From JALHNI01 sp044226365 (GTDB lineage: Bacteria > Acidobacteriota > Terriglobia > Bryobacterales > Bryobacteraceae), in assembly GCA_044226365.1 (NCBI GenBank), contig JBGAHE010000012.1, positions 1 to 64,000 of the forward strand: DNA of 64,000 nt. Reading direction: 5' to 3'. This document shows positions 1-9,164 of the stretch, one piece after another (position 1 is the stretch's first letter; each line of letters opens with the position of its first letter). The notes under the pieces were generated by a model. That model was not told where the DNA came from and did no database searches. It saw only the letters and a program-made list of their open reading frames with translations. Both the position numbers and the translations under genes were made by a program.

Positions 1-33
1 GCGATCGCGAGCCCGACCTAAACAATCCCCGAT

Positions 34-498
34 ATGGTGTTTTCCGACCTTTACATTCAACTCGGCGAGAGCCAGCTTGCGCCGCTGCTCCGCACAATTT
101 CGCTGGGCAAATTGAAGACGTTCCAGATGTTTGACCGCATTAAGACGCGGCTGCATCTCACCAAGCTCAACAACGAGGCGCTCGTCAAAGTGGCCCCGCG
201 GGTGTGGCAGCGGCTGAACAACAAGGAAGAGGCGCTCGGCCAGGATCTTGCCCAATCGATCCTGATTTCGAACCTCGACATGATCAAAGCCATCCTGGAC
301 TTCCTCGAAATGCCCCATGAGGACGGCTTCTTCGCCAAGGACATCGACGCCACCAAGTATCTGGTCGGCGACTGGCAGCAGCGCGTCTTCACGCACTTCC
401 GGGGCAAATATCCGGACGCGCTGCTCGTGTTCTATGTGAACCATCTCGCCTTCGAGTTGCTCGAGACGGCGACGTTTGTGCACATGGCCCAAGCATGA
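34..498 (+). CDS. Conserved-looking protein of unknown function upstream of pheS
   Basis: This is a 154-residue soluble, mostly helical protein with no signal peptide, membrane segment or motif that I recognise. Its stop overlaps the pheS start in an ATGA arrangement, so the two are almost certainly co-transcribed and translationally coupled. An in-frame TAA at 19-21 lies just upstream, so the gene cannot start further left. That TAA may be the end of a preceding gene cut by the window edge. No clear Shine-Dalgarno sequence precedes the ATG. The position suggests a link to translation, but that is inference from context only. Confidence 0.7.
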   Translation: MVFSDLYIQLGESQLAPLLRTISLGKLKTFQMFDRIKTRLHLTKLNNEALVKVAPRVWQRLNNKEEALGQDLAQSILISNLDMIKAILDFLEMPHEDGFFAKDIDATKYLVGDWQQRVFTHFRGKYPDALLVFYVNHLAFELLETATFVHMAQA

Positions 499-1508
499 GT
501 CTCGCCGAGCTAACCCAGTCCGCCCTGGCGCGCGTCGCCGCAGCGGCGACGGTGGAAGATCTGGAGGCCGTGCGCGTGGAAGTGCTCGGCCGCAAGGGCG
601 CGCTCGCCAACCTCAGCAAGGACTTTGGCAAGCTCACGCCCGAGGAACGCGCCGCCCTAGGCAAGGAGCTCAACGCCGCCAAGCAGTCGCTCGAAACCGC
701 GTTCGACGAACGCAAGGGCGCCTTCGAAGCGGCTGCGCTTTCCGCCCGCCTGGACTCGGAATGGCTCGACGTCACGATCCCCGCCGGTGGCCAGCGTCCC
801 GGCAGTCTCCACCCGCTCACGCAGATTCAGCGCGAGATTGAACAGCTCTTCACGTCGCTTGGCTTCGCCGTGCTCGACGGCCCGGAAGTCGAAACCGAGT
901 ATCACAACTTCGACGCCTTGAACATTCCCTCGGACCATCCGGCTCGCGACATGCAGGACACCTTTTGGCTCGAAGGCGGCTATTGCCTGCGCACGCACAC
1001 CTCGCCCGTCCAGGTGCGCGGCATGAAGCTGCTCAAGCCGCCGTTCAAGATGATCGCCCCCGGCCGCGTCTTCCGGAACGAAGAAGTCGACGCGAGCCAC
1101 GAACACACCTTCTATCAGCTGGAAGGCATGATGGTCGATCGCGAAGTCTCCGTCGCGAACCTCATCTACTTCATGAAGACGCTGCTCTCCGGCATCTTCG
1201 GCCGCGAAGTGACGGTCCGCCTGCGGCCTGGCTATTTCCCGTTCGTCGAACCCGGCTTCGAGCTCGACATTCAATGCCTCATCTGCGGCGGCCCCGGCTG
1301 CCCGGTTTGCAAACACTCCGGCTGGGTCGAACTGCTGCCCTGCGGCCTGGTGCATCCGAACGTGCTGCGCATGGGCGGTCTTGACCCGGAAGAATGGAAC
1401 GGCTTCGCCTTCGGGCTAGGCCTGACGCGCCTGGTGATGATGCGCTACGGCATTGAAGACATCCGGCAGTTGCAGGGCGGTGACCTGCGTTTCCTGAAGC
1501 AGTTCTAA
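495..1508 (+). CDS. pheS: Phenylalanyl-tRNA synthetase alpha subunit
   Basis: This 337-residue protein is the catalytic alpha subunit of the cytoplasmic alpha2-beta2 enzyme that charges tRNA-Phe. The first ~90 residues form the tRNA-binding coiled coil. They are followed by a class II synthetase core with motif 2 (GRVFRNEEVDASHEHTFYQ) and motif 3 (FAFGLGLTRLVMMRYGIEDI). A four-cysteine knuckle (CLICGGPGCPVC, about residue 260) precedes the conserved VHPNVL segment, as in many bacterial PheS proteins. The length is normal for the family. The ATG overlaps the previous gene's stop, and pheT begins four bases after this stop. Confidence 0.97.
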   Translation: MSLAELTQSALARVAAAATVEDLEAVRVEVLGRKGALANLSKDFGKLTPEERAALGKELNAAKQSLETAFDERKGAFEAAALSARLDSEWLDVTIPAGGQRPGSLHPLTQIQREIEQLFTSLGFAVLDGPEVETEYHNFDALNIPSDHPARDMQDTFWLEGGYCLRTHTSPVQVRGMKLLKPPFKMIAPGRVFRNEEVDASHEHTFYQLEGMMVDREVSVANLIYFMKTLLSGIFGREVTVRLRPGYFPFVEPGFELDIQCLICGGPGCPVCKHSGWVELLPCGLVHPNVLRMGGLDPEEWNGFAFGLGLTRLVMMRYGIEDIRQLQGGDLRFLKQF

Positions 1509-1512
1509 GCCC

Positions 1513-3795
1513 ATGAAATTCTCCTACAACTGGATTCAAGAGTTGGTGCCGTCGCTGAAGGCGCCGCCGGCGGAGGTGGTCAAGCAGATCACCATGCGCA
1601 CGGCCGAGTCTGAGGGGCTCCAACCGGTCGGTCAGCATTTCGGCAAAGTCGTGTCGGCGAAAGTCGTCGAAGTTGAGCCCATCGAAGGCTCGTCGAATCG
1701 GCGCGTGGTGGTAAAGTCTGCGCAATACGGCACCCGGACCGTCGTTTGCGGCGCGCCCAACGTCCGCGTCGGCATGGTCGCCGTCTATTGCCCGCCGGGA
1801 GTCGAGATCGAAGGCCGTATGCTGCAGAAGGCCGTCGTCTCTGGCGTCGAAAGCGACGGCATGCTCGCCAGCGGCAAAGAGCTCGGCATCAATCGCGACC
1901 ACGAAGGCATCGTCGAAGTCAGCGGCGGCATCGGCTGCACTCCCGACTTCATCATCGAGATCGATAACAAGAGCCTCACCCACCGTCCCGACCTTTGGGG
2001 CCACTACGGCATGGCGCGCGAAGTCGCCGCCATCTACGGGCTCGAACTCAAGGACCCCGTCCGCATGCGTCCGTTCCCCGAGGAACTCGCCTGCGTCGAC
2101 GTCGCTATTGCCGATTTCACGCTCTGCCCGCGTTACAGCGCGCTGATGTTGGAGAACGTCCGCGTTGAACCGTCGCCTCTCTGGTTCCAATACCGGCTCG
2201 AAAGCCTCGGTCTGAACCCGATCAACAACATCGTCGACGTCACCAACTACATCATGGCGGAGCTGGCTCAGCCCATGCATGCCTTCGACGCCGATCGTGT
2301 CCACGGCGGCATCCGCGTGCGCCGGGCGCATGCCGGCGAGACCATCAAAGCGCTCAACGACGAAACCTACACCCTCGACGATGCCACGCTGCTCATCACC
2401 GACGAGAAGGGCCCGATTGCTATCGCCGGCGTCATCGGCGGCGCCGACAGCGCCATCTCCGACGGCACCACCCGCATCATCCTCGAGAGCGCGAACTTCC
2501 AGGCCTCCAGCATCCGCAAGACCTCCACGCGTCTCAAACTCCGTACCGACGCCTCCATGCGCTTCGAAAAGTCGCAGGACCCGGTGAACACCGTGCGCGC
2601 GTTGGCCCGCGCCACAGCCCTTCTGCAGCAGGTTTGCCCCGGCGCCCGCGTCATCGGCGGCCTGTCGGACATCCACGCACCCTTCAAGCATCCCGAGCCC
2701 ATCGTGCTGCCGCTTGAATGGCTGGGCGACAAGCTCGGCAACGTCATTCCCGTCGAGATCGCCACCAAGATCCTGCACCGCCTGCAGTTCGGTGTCACCG
2801 ATCGCGGCGACGGCACGCTCGAAGTCCGCGTCCCCAGTTGGCGCGCCACCAAGGACATCGGCTTCAAAGAAGACCTGGTGGAAGAGATCGGCCGCATGAT
2901 CGGCTACGACAACTTCACGCCCGTGGCCCCGCTGGTAGCGGCCGCCCCTCCTCCGCCGAACCCATCGCGAGCCTTCCAGCACCAACTGCGCACCATCTGT
3001 TCGCAACAAGGCTACACCGAGGTCTACAATTACTCCTTCGTCAACGCCGATCAGGCCGCGCGTTTCGGTTTCTCGCCGGAATCGCACGTCAAGGTGCTGA
3101 ACCCCATCGCTTCGGACCAGGGCCTGCTGCGCCGCAGTCTGCTGCCCGGCATCCATCGCAATCTCGTGGAAAACGCCAAGCACACGGCCGCTTTCCGCCT
3201 GTTCGAAATCGGCTACGAGATCCATCCCGTGCACGGCCAGCCGCCGCTCGAGATTCCCGAACTGGTGGCCGCCGTCTATTCGCGCCAGGACGGGGAAGGG
3301 AACTTACGCGAACTGAAGCGCCTTTTGGCCTGCCTGAATCCGGCGCTCGAAGTGCGGCCCACCGCCGCGCTCGCCTACGAGCATCCGGGCCGCGTCGGCG
3401 AAGTGATGCTCGGCGAGACCTCCATCGGCCGCCTTTTCGAGCTTCACCCCACACTCATCAAGGGCCGCGCCACCATCGTCGACCTGAACCTCGACCTGCT
3501 CAAGCTCGAGACCAAACAATACAAGCCGATCCGCAAGTTCCCGACCTCGGACTTCGACCTCTCCGTCGTGGCCGGCTCGCGTGTGCTCGTCGGCTCCATC
3601 GGTGCTCTGCTCACCGACCCGCTCGTCGAACGCACCGAGTATCTGATGCTCCATCCCCTGGGCGATGGCCGCAATTCGGTCAGCTTCCGCGTTACGCTCG
3701 CCGCTCCCGATCGCACGCTCACCGCTGAAGAGATCAGCGCCGTTCGTGAACGTTTGATTACGCGTTTACAAGCTGAAGGCCTGGAGCTGCGGTAG
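1513..3795 (+). CDS. pheT: Phenylalanyl-tRNA synthetase beta subunit
   Basis: This 760-residue partner of PheS carries the editing and tRNA-binding modules. In order there are an EMAP/OB-fold tRNA-binding domain (about 40-145), the B3/B4 editing region (about 210-385, with NPINNIVDVTNYIM), the B5 domain, a synthetase-like core, and a C-terminal ferredoxin-fold anticodon-binding domain (about 670-760). The protein is slightly shorter than the usual ~790-800 residues. The anticodon domain opens with FPTSDFDLSVV, where many bacterial proteins have an Arg-Arg-Asp. It lies four bases from pheS in the same operon. Confidence 0.97.
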   Translation: MKFSYNWIQELVPSLKAPPAEVVKQITMRTAESEGLQPVGQHFGKVVSAKVVEVEPIEGSSNRRVVVKSAQYGTRTVVCGAPNVRVGMVAVYCPPGVEIEGRMLQKAVVSGVESDGMLASGKELGINRDHEGIVEVSGGIGCTPDFIIEIDNKSLTHRPDLWGHYGMAREVAAIYGLELKDPVRMRPFPEELACVDVAIADFTLCPRYSALMLENVRVEPSPLWFQYRLESLGLNPINNIVDVTNYIMAELAQPMHAFDADRVHGGIRVRRAHAGETIKALNDETYTLDDATLLITDEKGPIAIAGVIGGADSAISDGTTRIILESANFQASSIRKTSTRLKLRTDASMRFEKSQDPVNTVRALARATALLQQVCPGARVIGGLSDIHAPFKHPEPIVLPLEWLGDKLGNVIPVEIATKILHRLQFGVTDRGDGTLEVRVPSWRATKDIGFKEDLVEEIGRMIGYDNFTPVAPLVAAAPPPPNPSRAFQHQLRTICSQQGYTEVYNYSFVNADQAARFGFSPESHVKVLNPIASDQGLLRRSLLPGIHRNLVENAKHTAAFRLFEIGYEIHPVHGQPPLEIPELVAAVYSRQDGEGNLRELKRLLACLNPALEVRPTAALAYEHPGRVGEVMLGETSIGRLFELHPTLIKGRATIVDLNLDLLKLETKQYKPIRKFPTSDFDLSVVAGSRVLVGSIGALLTDPLVERTEYLMLHPLGDGRNSVSFRVTLAAPDRTLTAEEISAVRERLITRLQAEGLELR

Positions 3796-3804
3796 CCTGA
3801 GGGC

Positions 3805-4425
3805 ATGCCGCGTTTTTTGGCGATCGCCCTGGTGCTGCCGCTGGCACTCGGCGCACAGGACCTTTTCCCGAAGCATTACCTCAACGTCGGTCCAGGCATC
3901 GGCCTGCCCCGCGGTGAGATTAACGCCTACTTCAAAACCAAGCCTGCCCTGACGGTGAATTACGGCTACCGCTTTCACCGCTATTTCCAGGCCGACGCCG
4001 GCTACGACGTCGTCTTCGGCGCGGCCGACGTGAAGGACTACCTCGAGACCCAGATCGGCAGTCTGCGGATCCGCGATTACCAGCACTTTGTCAACTTCGG
4101 CGGCCGCGGCGTGATTCCGGCCGCTCGAGGACGCGTACTGTTTTCCGCCGGCGGCGGCGCTACTCTGATGCACTATCAGGAAAGCGTCCAGCAGCCGAAC
4201 CAGTTCATCCGCTTCGCCTGTCCGCAGTGCACCGCGCGCACCGGCTGGGGCAACTACGCCCTGGCCAGCGTCCGCTTCTCCACGCGTTGGCAGCGCATCT
4301 GGTTTGGCGTCACCACCAAAGTCGTTCGCGGCACCACCGAAGGCGACCCCTTCGGCGGCCTGCCCGCCAGCAAAACCAAGGACCATTGGCTGAATACCTT
4401 CGGCGAAATCGGCTTCGCTTTCTGA
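3805..4425 (+). CDS. Secreted outer-membrane beta-barrel-like protein
   Basis: This is a 206-residue protein with an N-terminal signal peptide (MPRFLAIALVLPLALGAQ). Its body alternates aromatic and polar residues, with glycine-rich turns (NYGYRFHRYFQADAGYD, HFVNFGGRG, FSAGGGATLM), and it ends on aromatic Phe after FGEIGFAF. This is the pattern of a small outer-membrane beta barrel. A CPQC pair sits near residue 138. It begins nine bases after pheT, but it probably has nothing to do with aminoacylation. No specific family was identified. Confidence 0.75.
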   Translation: MPRFLAIALVLPLALGAQDLFPKHYLNVGPGIGLPRGEINAYFKTKPALTVNYGYRFHRYFQADAGYDVVFGAADVKDYLETQIGSLRIRDYQHFVNFGGRGVIPAARGRVLFSAGGGATLMHYQESVQQPNQFIRFACPQCTARTGWGNYALASVRFSTRWQRIWFGVTTKVVRGTTEGDPFGGLPASKTKDHWLNTFGEIGFAF

Positions 4426-4524
4426 GCAGACCTTAATCGTTAACTCCCGCCAATTGGTACCCAGGCGTATTGTTTTTCAGTTATGTCCTGATAGACTGGC
4501 CCTAGCGGGGACAATTTCAGCAAG

Positions 4525-6405
4525 ATGCGGGGACCGTTTCTTCTTTTCTCTCTTTCCCTGACTGCTTTATTCGGCCAGGAGCCCGAAGCAGTTCCAGATG
4601 CCACCCTCGATCCGGGGATCAATTGCTCGTTCCGGGTGAAGCCTGATGAGTTCGTCGATGCCGCCGCCAAGGCGCGTGTCGCTACCTATCAGCGCGTTCT
4701 GAAGTTTGCTCGCTCCGCGAGTGCTTCTGCACAGGGCGGCGCCGGCGCGACGCTGGCTCCCGCTGAACTGCCGGTCCGCAACTTCGTCGACGAAGAGATC
4801 TTCGGCGCCTTACAGAAGGCTGGCGTCCGCTCCGCGCGGCTCTCCACCGATCACGAGTTCGTCCGCCGCATCTATCTCGACCTCACCGGCCGCATCCCCA
4901 CGCCCACTCAAATTCGCGACTTCGTCGCCAGCACCGAGCCCAACAAGCGCGACGTCCTCATCGACCAACTCCTGTATTCGCCCGAGTTCGTCGATCGCTG
5001 GGTGCTCTGGTTTGGCGACCTGGTGGGCAACGTTAGCAGCAACACCTTCTTCAACCTCCGCGCCGAAGGCCGCAATGCCTACTACCTCTGGATGGTGGAC
5101 TCGTTCTCGAAGGGCATGTCCCTGAAGGACCTCGCCTGGAACTCGATCGTCGCCAAGGGCAATAACTTCGACAACGGCCCGGCGAATTACATTCTGCGCA
5201 ACTCCACCCCCGGCGGCCCCGCCCAGGACACCTACGACACCTCGGCCTATCGCGCCGCCCGCGACTTCCTCGGCATCGGCCACTACGACTGCGTCCTGTG
5301 CCACAACGGCCGCGGCCACCTTGACAGCATTTCGCTGTGGGGGCGCAATGCCACTCGCGCCGACGCTCAGCGCATGGCCGCGTTCTTCTCGCGGCAGCGC
5401 AACGTCGTTCCCACGCAGGACCGCGACGATCCCCGCATCAATAGCCGCAACGTCGGAGACGTCCTCACCGGTCAGTACGACCTCAACACCAACTACGGCA
5501 ATCGCCCCGTGCGCGTGCCCATCGGCACCGTCCGCAACTTCACCCCTGAGTACCGCACCGGGCAGGCGCCCAAAGGGACGGACTGGCGCGGTGAGTTTGC
5601 CGAGTTCGTCATCAACGACCCGATGTTCGGCCGTAACTTCGCCAACCGCGTCTGGAAGCAGATCTTCAATCAGGGCCTCGTCGAGCCGGTCGATCAGCTC
5701 GATCCGCTGCGCCTCGATCCGGCCAACCCGCCGCCCGCGCCCTGGTCCCTCCAAGCCTCCAACCCCATCCTGCTCGAGCGCCTCGCTCAGCTGATGTACC
5801 AGAAGGATTACAGCCTGCGCGAATTCATCCGCGTGCTGGTGAGCTCTTCCGCCTATCAGTTGAGCGCTCAGTACGACGACGAATGGAAGCTCGACTATCA
5901 GCCGCTGTTCGCCCGGCACTACCCGCGCCGGCTGGAAGGCGAGGAGATCCACGACGCTATTCAGATTGCCACCGGGGTGCTCGCCGCCTACCGGGTCACC
6001 GGCTTCGGCGACCCCATCAACTGGGCGCTCAAGCTGCCGGACCCGCTGGAAGCCGGCGGCACCACGCTGATGAACACCTTCTATCGCGGTAACCGCGATA
6101 CCACCGGCCGCCTGCAATCGGGCTCCATCCAGCAACAGCTCGGCTTGATGAACGACACGTTCGTCACCAACCGCATTAAAATGGCGAACTCGCCCGTGCT
6201 GAAGAAGATCGCCTTGAACGCGGTCGCCAAGGACCTGGTGGAAGAGCTCTACCTCACCTTCCTTTCGCGTCCGCCCTCGGCGCGCGAATCCTCGGTCGCC
6301 ATCGCGCTCTACGCCAAGGCCACCACCGCGGCGGCCAAGAATGCCGTTACCGAAGATCTGGCTTGGACCTTAATTAACAAGCTCGATTTCATGTTCAGCT
6401 ACTAG
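4525..6405 (+). CDS. DUF1549/DUF1553 secreted protein with a CxxCH motif
   Basis: This 626-residue exported protein starts with the signal peptide MRGPFLLFSLSLTALFGQ. It shows the DUF1549 signature (RRIYLDLTGRIPTPTQIRDF, then LLYSPEFVDRWVLWFGDL) and C-terminal DUF1553 features (NDPMFGRNFANRVWKQIF, FIRVLVSSSAYQLS). A single c-heme-like CVLCH lies at residues 256-260. Proteins of this kind are abundant in Planctomycetes and Solibacter-type acidobacteria, where they pair with DUF1501 proteins. Their biochemical role is not established. The DUF1501 gene follows nine bases downstream. The spacing of about 100 bases to the preceding gene leaves room for a promoter. Confidence 0.9.
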   Translation: MRGPFLLFSLSLTALFGQEPEAVPDATLDPGINCSFRVKPDEFVDAAAKARVATYQRVLKFARSASASAQGGAGATLAPAELPVRNFVDEEIFGALQKAGVRSARLSTDHEFVRRIYLDLTGRIPTPTQIRDFVASTEPNKRDVLIDQLLYSPEFVDRWVLWFGDLVGNVSSNTFFNLRAEGRNAYYLWMVDSFSKGMSLKDLAWNSIVAKGNNFDNGPANYILRNSTPGGPAQDTYDTSAYRAARDFLGIGHYDCVLCHNGRGHLDSISLWGRNATRADAQRMAAFFSRQRNVVPTQDRDDPRINSRNVGDVLTGQYDLNTNYGNRPVRVPIGTVRNFTPEYRTGQAPKGTDWRGEFAEFVINDPMFGRNFANRVWKQIFNQGLVEPVDQLDPLRLDPANPPPAPWSLQASNPILLERLAQLMYQKDYSLREFIRVLVSSSAYQLSAQYDDEWKLDYQPLFARHYPRRLEGEEIHDAIQIATGVLAAYRVTGFGDPINWALKLPDPLEAGGTTLMNTFYRGNRDTTGRLQSGSIQQQLGLMNDTFVTNRIKMANSPVLKKIALNAVAKDLVEELYLTFLSRPPSARESSVAIALYAKATTAAAKNAVTEDLAWTLINKLDFMFSY

Positions 6406-6414
6406 GGACGAACC

Positions 6415-7776
6415 ATGGCCAACGCAACGACCCCTCTCCGCGGTACTCAGTTCTGGCGCCGTCCGTTCCTCAATCGGCGCCTGTTCTTCCAGCATCTGGG
6501 CTCCGCCGTCGGCGGTTACCTGCTGATGCCCGCGCACCCCGGCGAACGTCTCGCCCGTGCCGCCGCGCCGCCGATCAACAAAGCCAAGAACGTCATCTTC
6601 GTGATGATGCGTGGCGCCCCCAGCCACGTCGACACCTTCGACCTCAAGCAGGGCCCGTGGCTGCCCGCCTCCTTCAGCCCCACCACCTACGATGGCGTCG
6701 CCTTCCCGCAAGGACTCTTCCCGAAGCTCGCCGAACAGATGGACCGCATTGCCCTTGTCCGCTCCGTCAAGCCCTGGGTCGTCGTCCACGAACTGGGTCA
6801 GAACTGGGTGGAGATCGGCCGCAATCCCGTCAGCGGACTCTCGCGGATCGCCCCGCACATCGGTTCGGTCGTCTCGCTCGAACTCGGCGATAAGACCAAG
6901 CCCATGCCCGCGTTCGTCAATCTGAATACGAGCAACGGCCCCAGCTCCGGCTATCTCTCGCCGGTCAATGCGCCGTTCTACATTTCGCCCAACGGCGGCG
7001 GACTCCCGAACACGCGCCACCCCGACGCCCAAGCCGCCTTCGACCGCCGCTTCGCCCTGCTCCAGGATCTCGATAGCGAGATTCGCGCCGCCTCCACGCT
7101 CGATCCTTCCGGCGAAGAGATGCAGCAGTTCAATCTCTCCGCCCGCAAGCTGATGTACAACCCGGACGTCGATAAGGTCTTCAACTTCGACGCCAATGAG
7201 CGCACCCGCTACGGCAACACTGGCTTCGGCAACGCCTGCATCACGGCGCGCAATCTGCTCCGCTCGGGCTTGGGCACGCGCTTCGTGCAGATCAACGTCG
7301 GCGGCTGGGATAACCACGTCAACATCTACACGGCGTCGCTGACGCCGACCAACGCCGCCTCGCTCGGCCGTACCTTCGACACCGCGCTCGGGACCCTGAT
7401 CGCTGACCTCGCCAACGACGGACTGCTCGATCAGACGCTCGTCCTCGCCATGGGCGAGTTCGGCCGCACCACCGGCGCCCTCAACGTCACCGCCGGCCGC
7501 GACCATTTCGCGCAGCAAAGCATGCTCGTGGCCGGCGCCGGCATCCGCGGCAAACGCGCCATCGGCGCCACCGACCCCACGGGCCAAACCATCACCGACT
7601 TCGGCTGGAAGAACGATCGCCCCATCCGCACCGAGGACATCGAGGCCACCATCTACTCCGCGCTCGGCATTGATTACCTCACCATTCGCCGCGACGATCC
7701 CTTTGGCCGCGGCTTCGAGTACGTCCCCGAAGCCAACAACGGCACCTACGAGCCGATCCGCGAACTCTGGGCCTAG
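6415..7776 (+). CDS. DUF1501 family protein
   Basis: This 453-residue protein belongs to the alkaline-phosphatase-superfamily-like DUF1501 group. Typical elements are an arginine-rich export signal at the N terminus (RRPFLNRRLFFQHLGSAVGG), the early motif MMRGAPSHVDTFDLK, and the late motifs MGEFGRTTG and AGRDHF. It is the partner of the DUF1549 protein encoded immediately upstream and probably follows it to the periplasm, perhaps through the Tat route. The substrate and reaction are unknown. The sulfatase gene begins 27 bases downstream in the same direction, so these three genes may form one degradation or uptake operon. Confidence 0.9.
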   Translation: MANATTPLRGTQFWRRPFLNRRLFFQHLGSAVGGYLLMPAHPGERLARAAAPPINKAKNVIFVMMRGAPSHVDTFDLKQGPWLPASFSPTTYDGVAFPQGLFPKLAEQMDRIALVRSVKPWVVVHELGQNWVEIGRNPVSGLSRIAPHIGSVVSLELGDKTKPMPAFVNLNTSNGPSSGYLSPVNAPFYISPNGGGLPNTRHPDAQAAFDRRFALLQDLDSEIRAASTLDPSGEEMQQFNLSARKLMYNPDVDKVFNFDANERTRYGNTGFGNACITARNLLRSGLGTRFVQINVGGWDNHVNIYTASLTPTNAASLGRTFDTALGTLIADLANDGLLDQTLVLAMGEFGRTTGALNVTAGRDHFAQQSMLVAGAGIRGKRAIGATDPTGQTITDFGWKNDRPIRTEDIEATIYSALGIDYLTIRRDDPFGRGFEYVPEANNGTYEPIRELWA

Positions 7777-7803
7777 CCCGCTGTTGATATTTTGAGAGGA
7801 GCC

Positions 7804-9162
7804 ATGCGTGCTCCCTCCCGTCGCCTTTTCTTATCCGCCACCGCGGCCGCGGTCACCGCCGCCCAGACTCCCAAGCGGCCGAACTTCATCGTCTTCTACA
7901 CTGACGATCAAGGTATCGGCGATCTCGGCTGCTACGGCGCCCGCGACCTCAAAACGCCCCACCTCGATCGCCTGGCCGCTCGCGGCGTTCGCTTCACCAG
8001 TTGGTATTCGAACTCGCCAGTCTGCTCGCCCTCGCGCGCCGCTTTGCTCACTGGTCTTTACCCGCACCGCACCGGCATTCGCAACTTCCTGCCCGGCCGC
8101 TCGAACCGCGATGTCCCGGGCTTGCGCGCCACCGAAGCTACGCTACCGGCAGCGTTAAAAGCAGGTGGCTATCGCACGGCGGCCGTCGGCAAATGGCACC
8201 TCGGTTCCGCTCCAGCCAGCCGCCCTCTCAAACAGGGCTTCGACCAATACTTCGGCTTCTACTCCGGCTGGATCGACAACTACTCCCACCGCTACTACCA
8301 GATGACCGCCGGCAATCCCCAGGAGATCTACCACGACCTCTGGCGCGACGAAACCGAAGCCTGGGAAGAGCCCACCTATCACACCGAGCTCTTCACCCGC
8401 GAAGCCAAAGGCTTCCTCGAAAAGCAGACTCCCGCTCAGCCCTTCTTCCTCTACGTGGCCTACGGTGCGCCGCACTACCCGATGATCGCTCCGCAGAAGT
8501 ATCTGGACCGCTTTCCCGCCACCATGGACCGCGATCGCCGCTTCCACGCCGGTATGCTCGCCGCCGTCGATGACAGCGTCGGCGAGATCATGGCGGTCCT
8601 CAAGAAGCGGGGGCTTGACCGCGACACGGTTGTCTTCTTCCAGTCTGATAACGGCGCCACCAACGAGAGCCGGTCGGACTCCTACGGCCGCCCCTACCGC
8701 GGCGGCTCGAACGCCCCCTACCGCGGTTACAAGGGCGGACTCTTCGAAGGCGGCATCCGCATGCCCGCCCTTCTCAGTTGGCCTGCCGGCATTCCCGCCG
8801 GCCGTGTGGTCGACGCGCCCGCCGCCACCATGGACATCCTGCCTACCTTCGCCGAATGGGCCGGCGTCCAGGCGCCCCCCTGCGACGGCCGCAGTGTCGG
8901 CGCCATGGTGAAAAGCGGAGGCCCCTCACCGCACGACGCGCTCTACTGGGAATATCAGAAGCAAATGGCCGTGCGGCAAGGCGACTGGAAGTTGATGGAA
9001 GGCGCCACCACCGGCTTGGGCGAAGCCTCACCCGCGCCCATCTGGCTCTCGAATCTCAAGGCCGATCCGGCTGAAACCACCAATTGGGCGGACCGGGAGC
9101 CGGAAAAGGTCGCAAACCTGCGAAAACTGCTGGCGGAATGGAGAAAATCGACGGGGGCTTGA
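7804..9162 (+). CDS. Sulfatase (arylsulfatase A type), exported
   Basis: This 452-residue secreted hydrolase removes sulfate esters, probably from polysaccharides. Motifs are the metal-site FYTDDQG near residue 35, the formylglycine signature VCSPSRAALLTG with the modified Cys near residue 73, GKWHLG, and a late QSDNGAT. The start was set at the ATG at 7804. The GAGAGGA sequence at 7794-7800 makes a good ribosome-binding site for it, and an in-frame TTG at 7792 would overlap that site. The N terminus is a short Arg-Arg signal peptide. The Cys-type site needs a maturase that is not encoded in this window. The gene ends two bases from the convergent anti-sigma gene. Confidence 0.93.
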   Translation: MRAPSRRLFLSATAAAVTAAQTPKRPNFIVFYTDDQGIGDLGCYGARDLKTPHLDRLAARGVRFTSWYSNSPVCSPSRAALLTGLYPHRTGIRNFLPGRSNRDVPGLRATEATLPAALKAGGYRTAAVGKWHLGSAPASRPLKQGFDQYFGFYSGWIDNYSHRYYQMTAGNPQEIYHDLWRDETEAWEEPTYHTELFTREAKGFLEKQTPAQPFFLYVAYGAPHYPMIAPQKYLDRFPATMDRDRRFHAGMLAAVDDSVGEIMAVLKKRGLDRDTVVFFQSDNGATNESRSDSYGRPYRGGSNAPYRGYKGGLFEGGIRMPALLSWPAGIPAGRVVDAPAATMDILPTFAEWAGVQAPPCDGRSVGAMVKSGGPSPHDALYWEYQKQMAVRQGDWKLMEGATTGLGEASPAPIWLSNLKADPAETTNWADREPEKVANLRKLLAEWRKSTGA

Positions 9163-9164
9163 GG

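Noticed and set aside
1279..3234. Long open frame antisense to pheT (651 codons)
   Set aside because: Composition-driven mirror of a certain gene; no signal, motif or ribosome-binding site.
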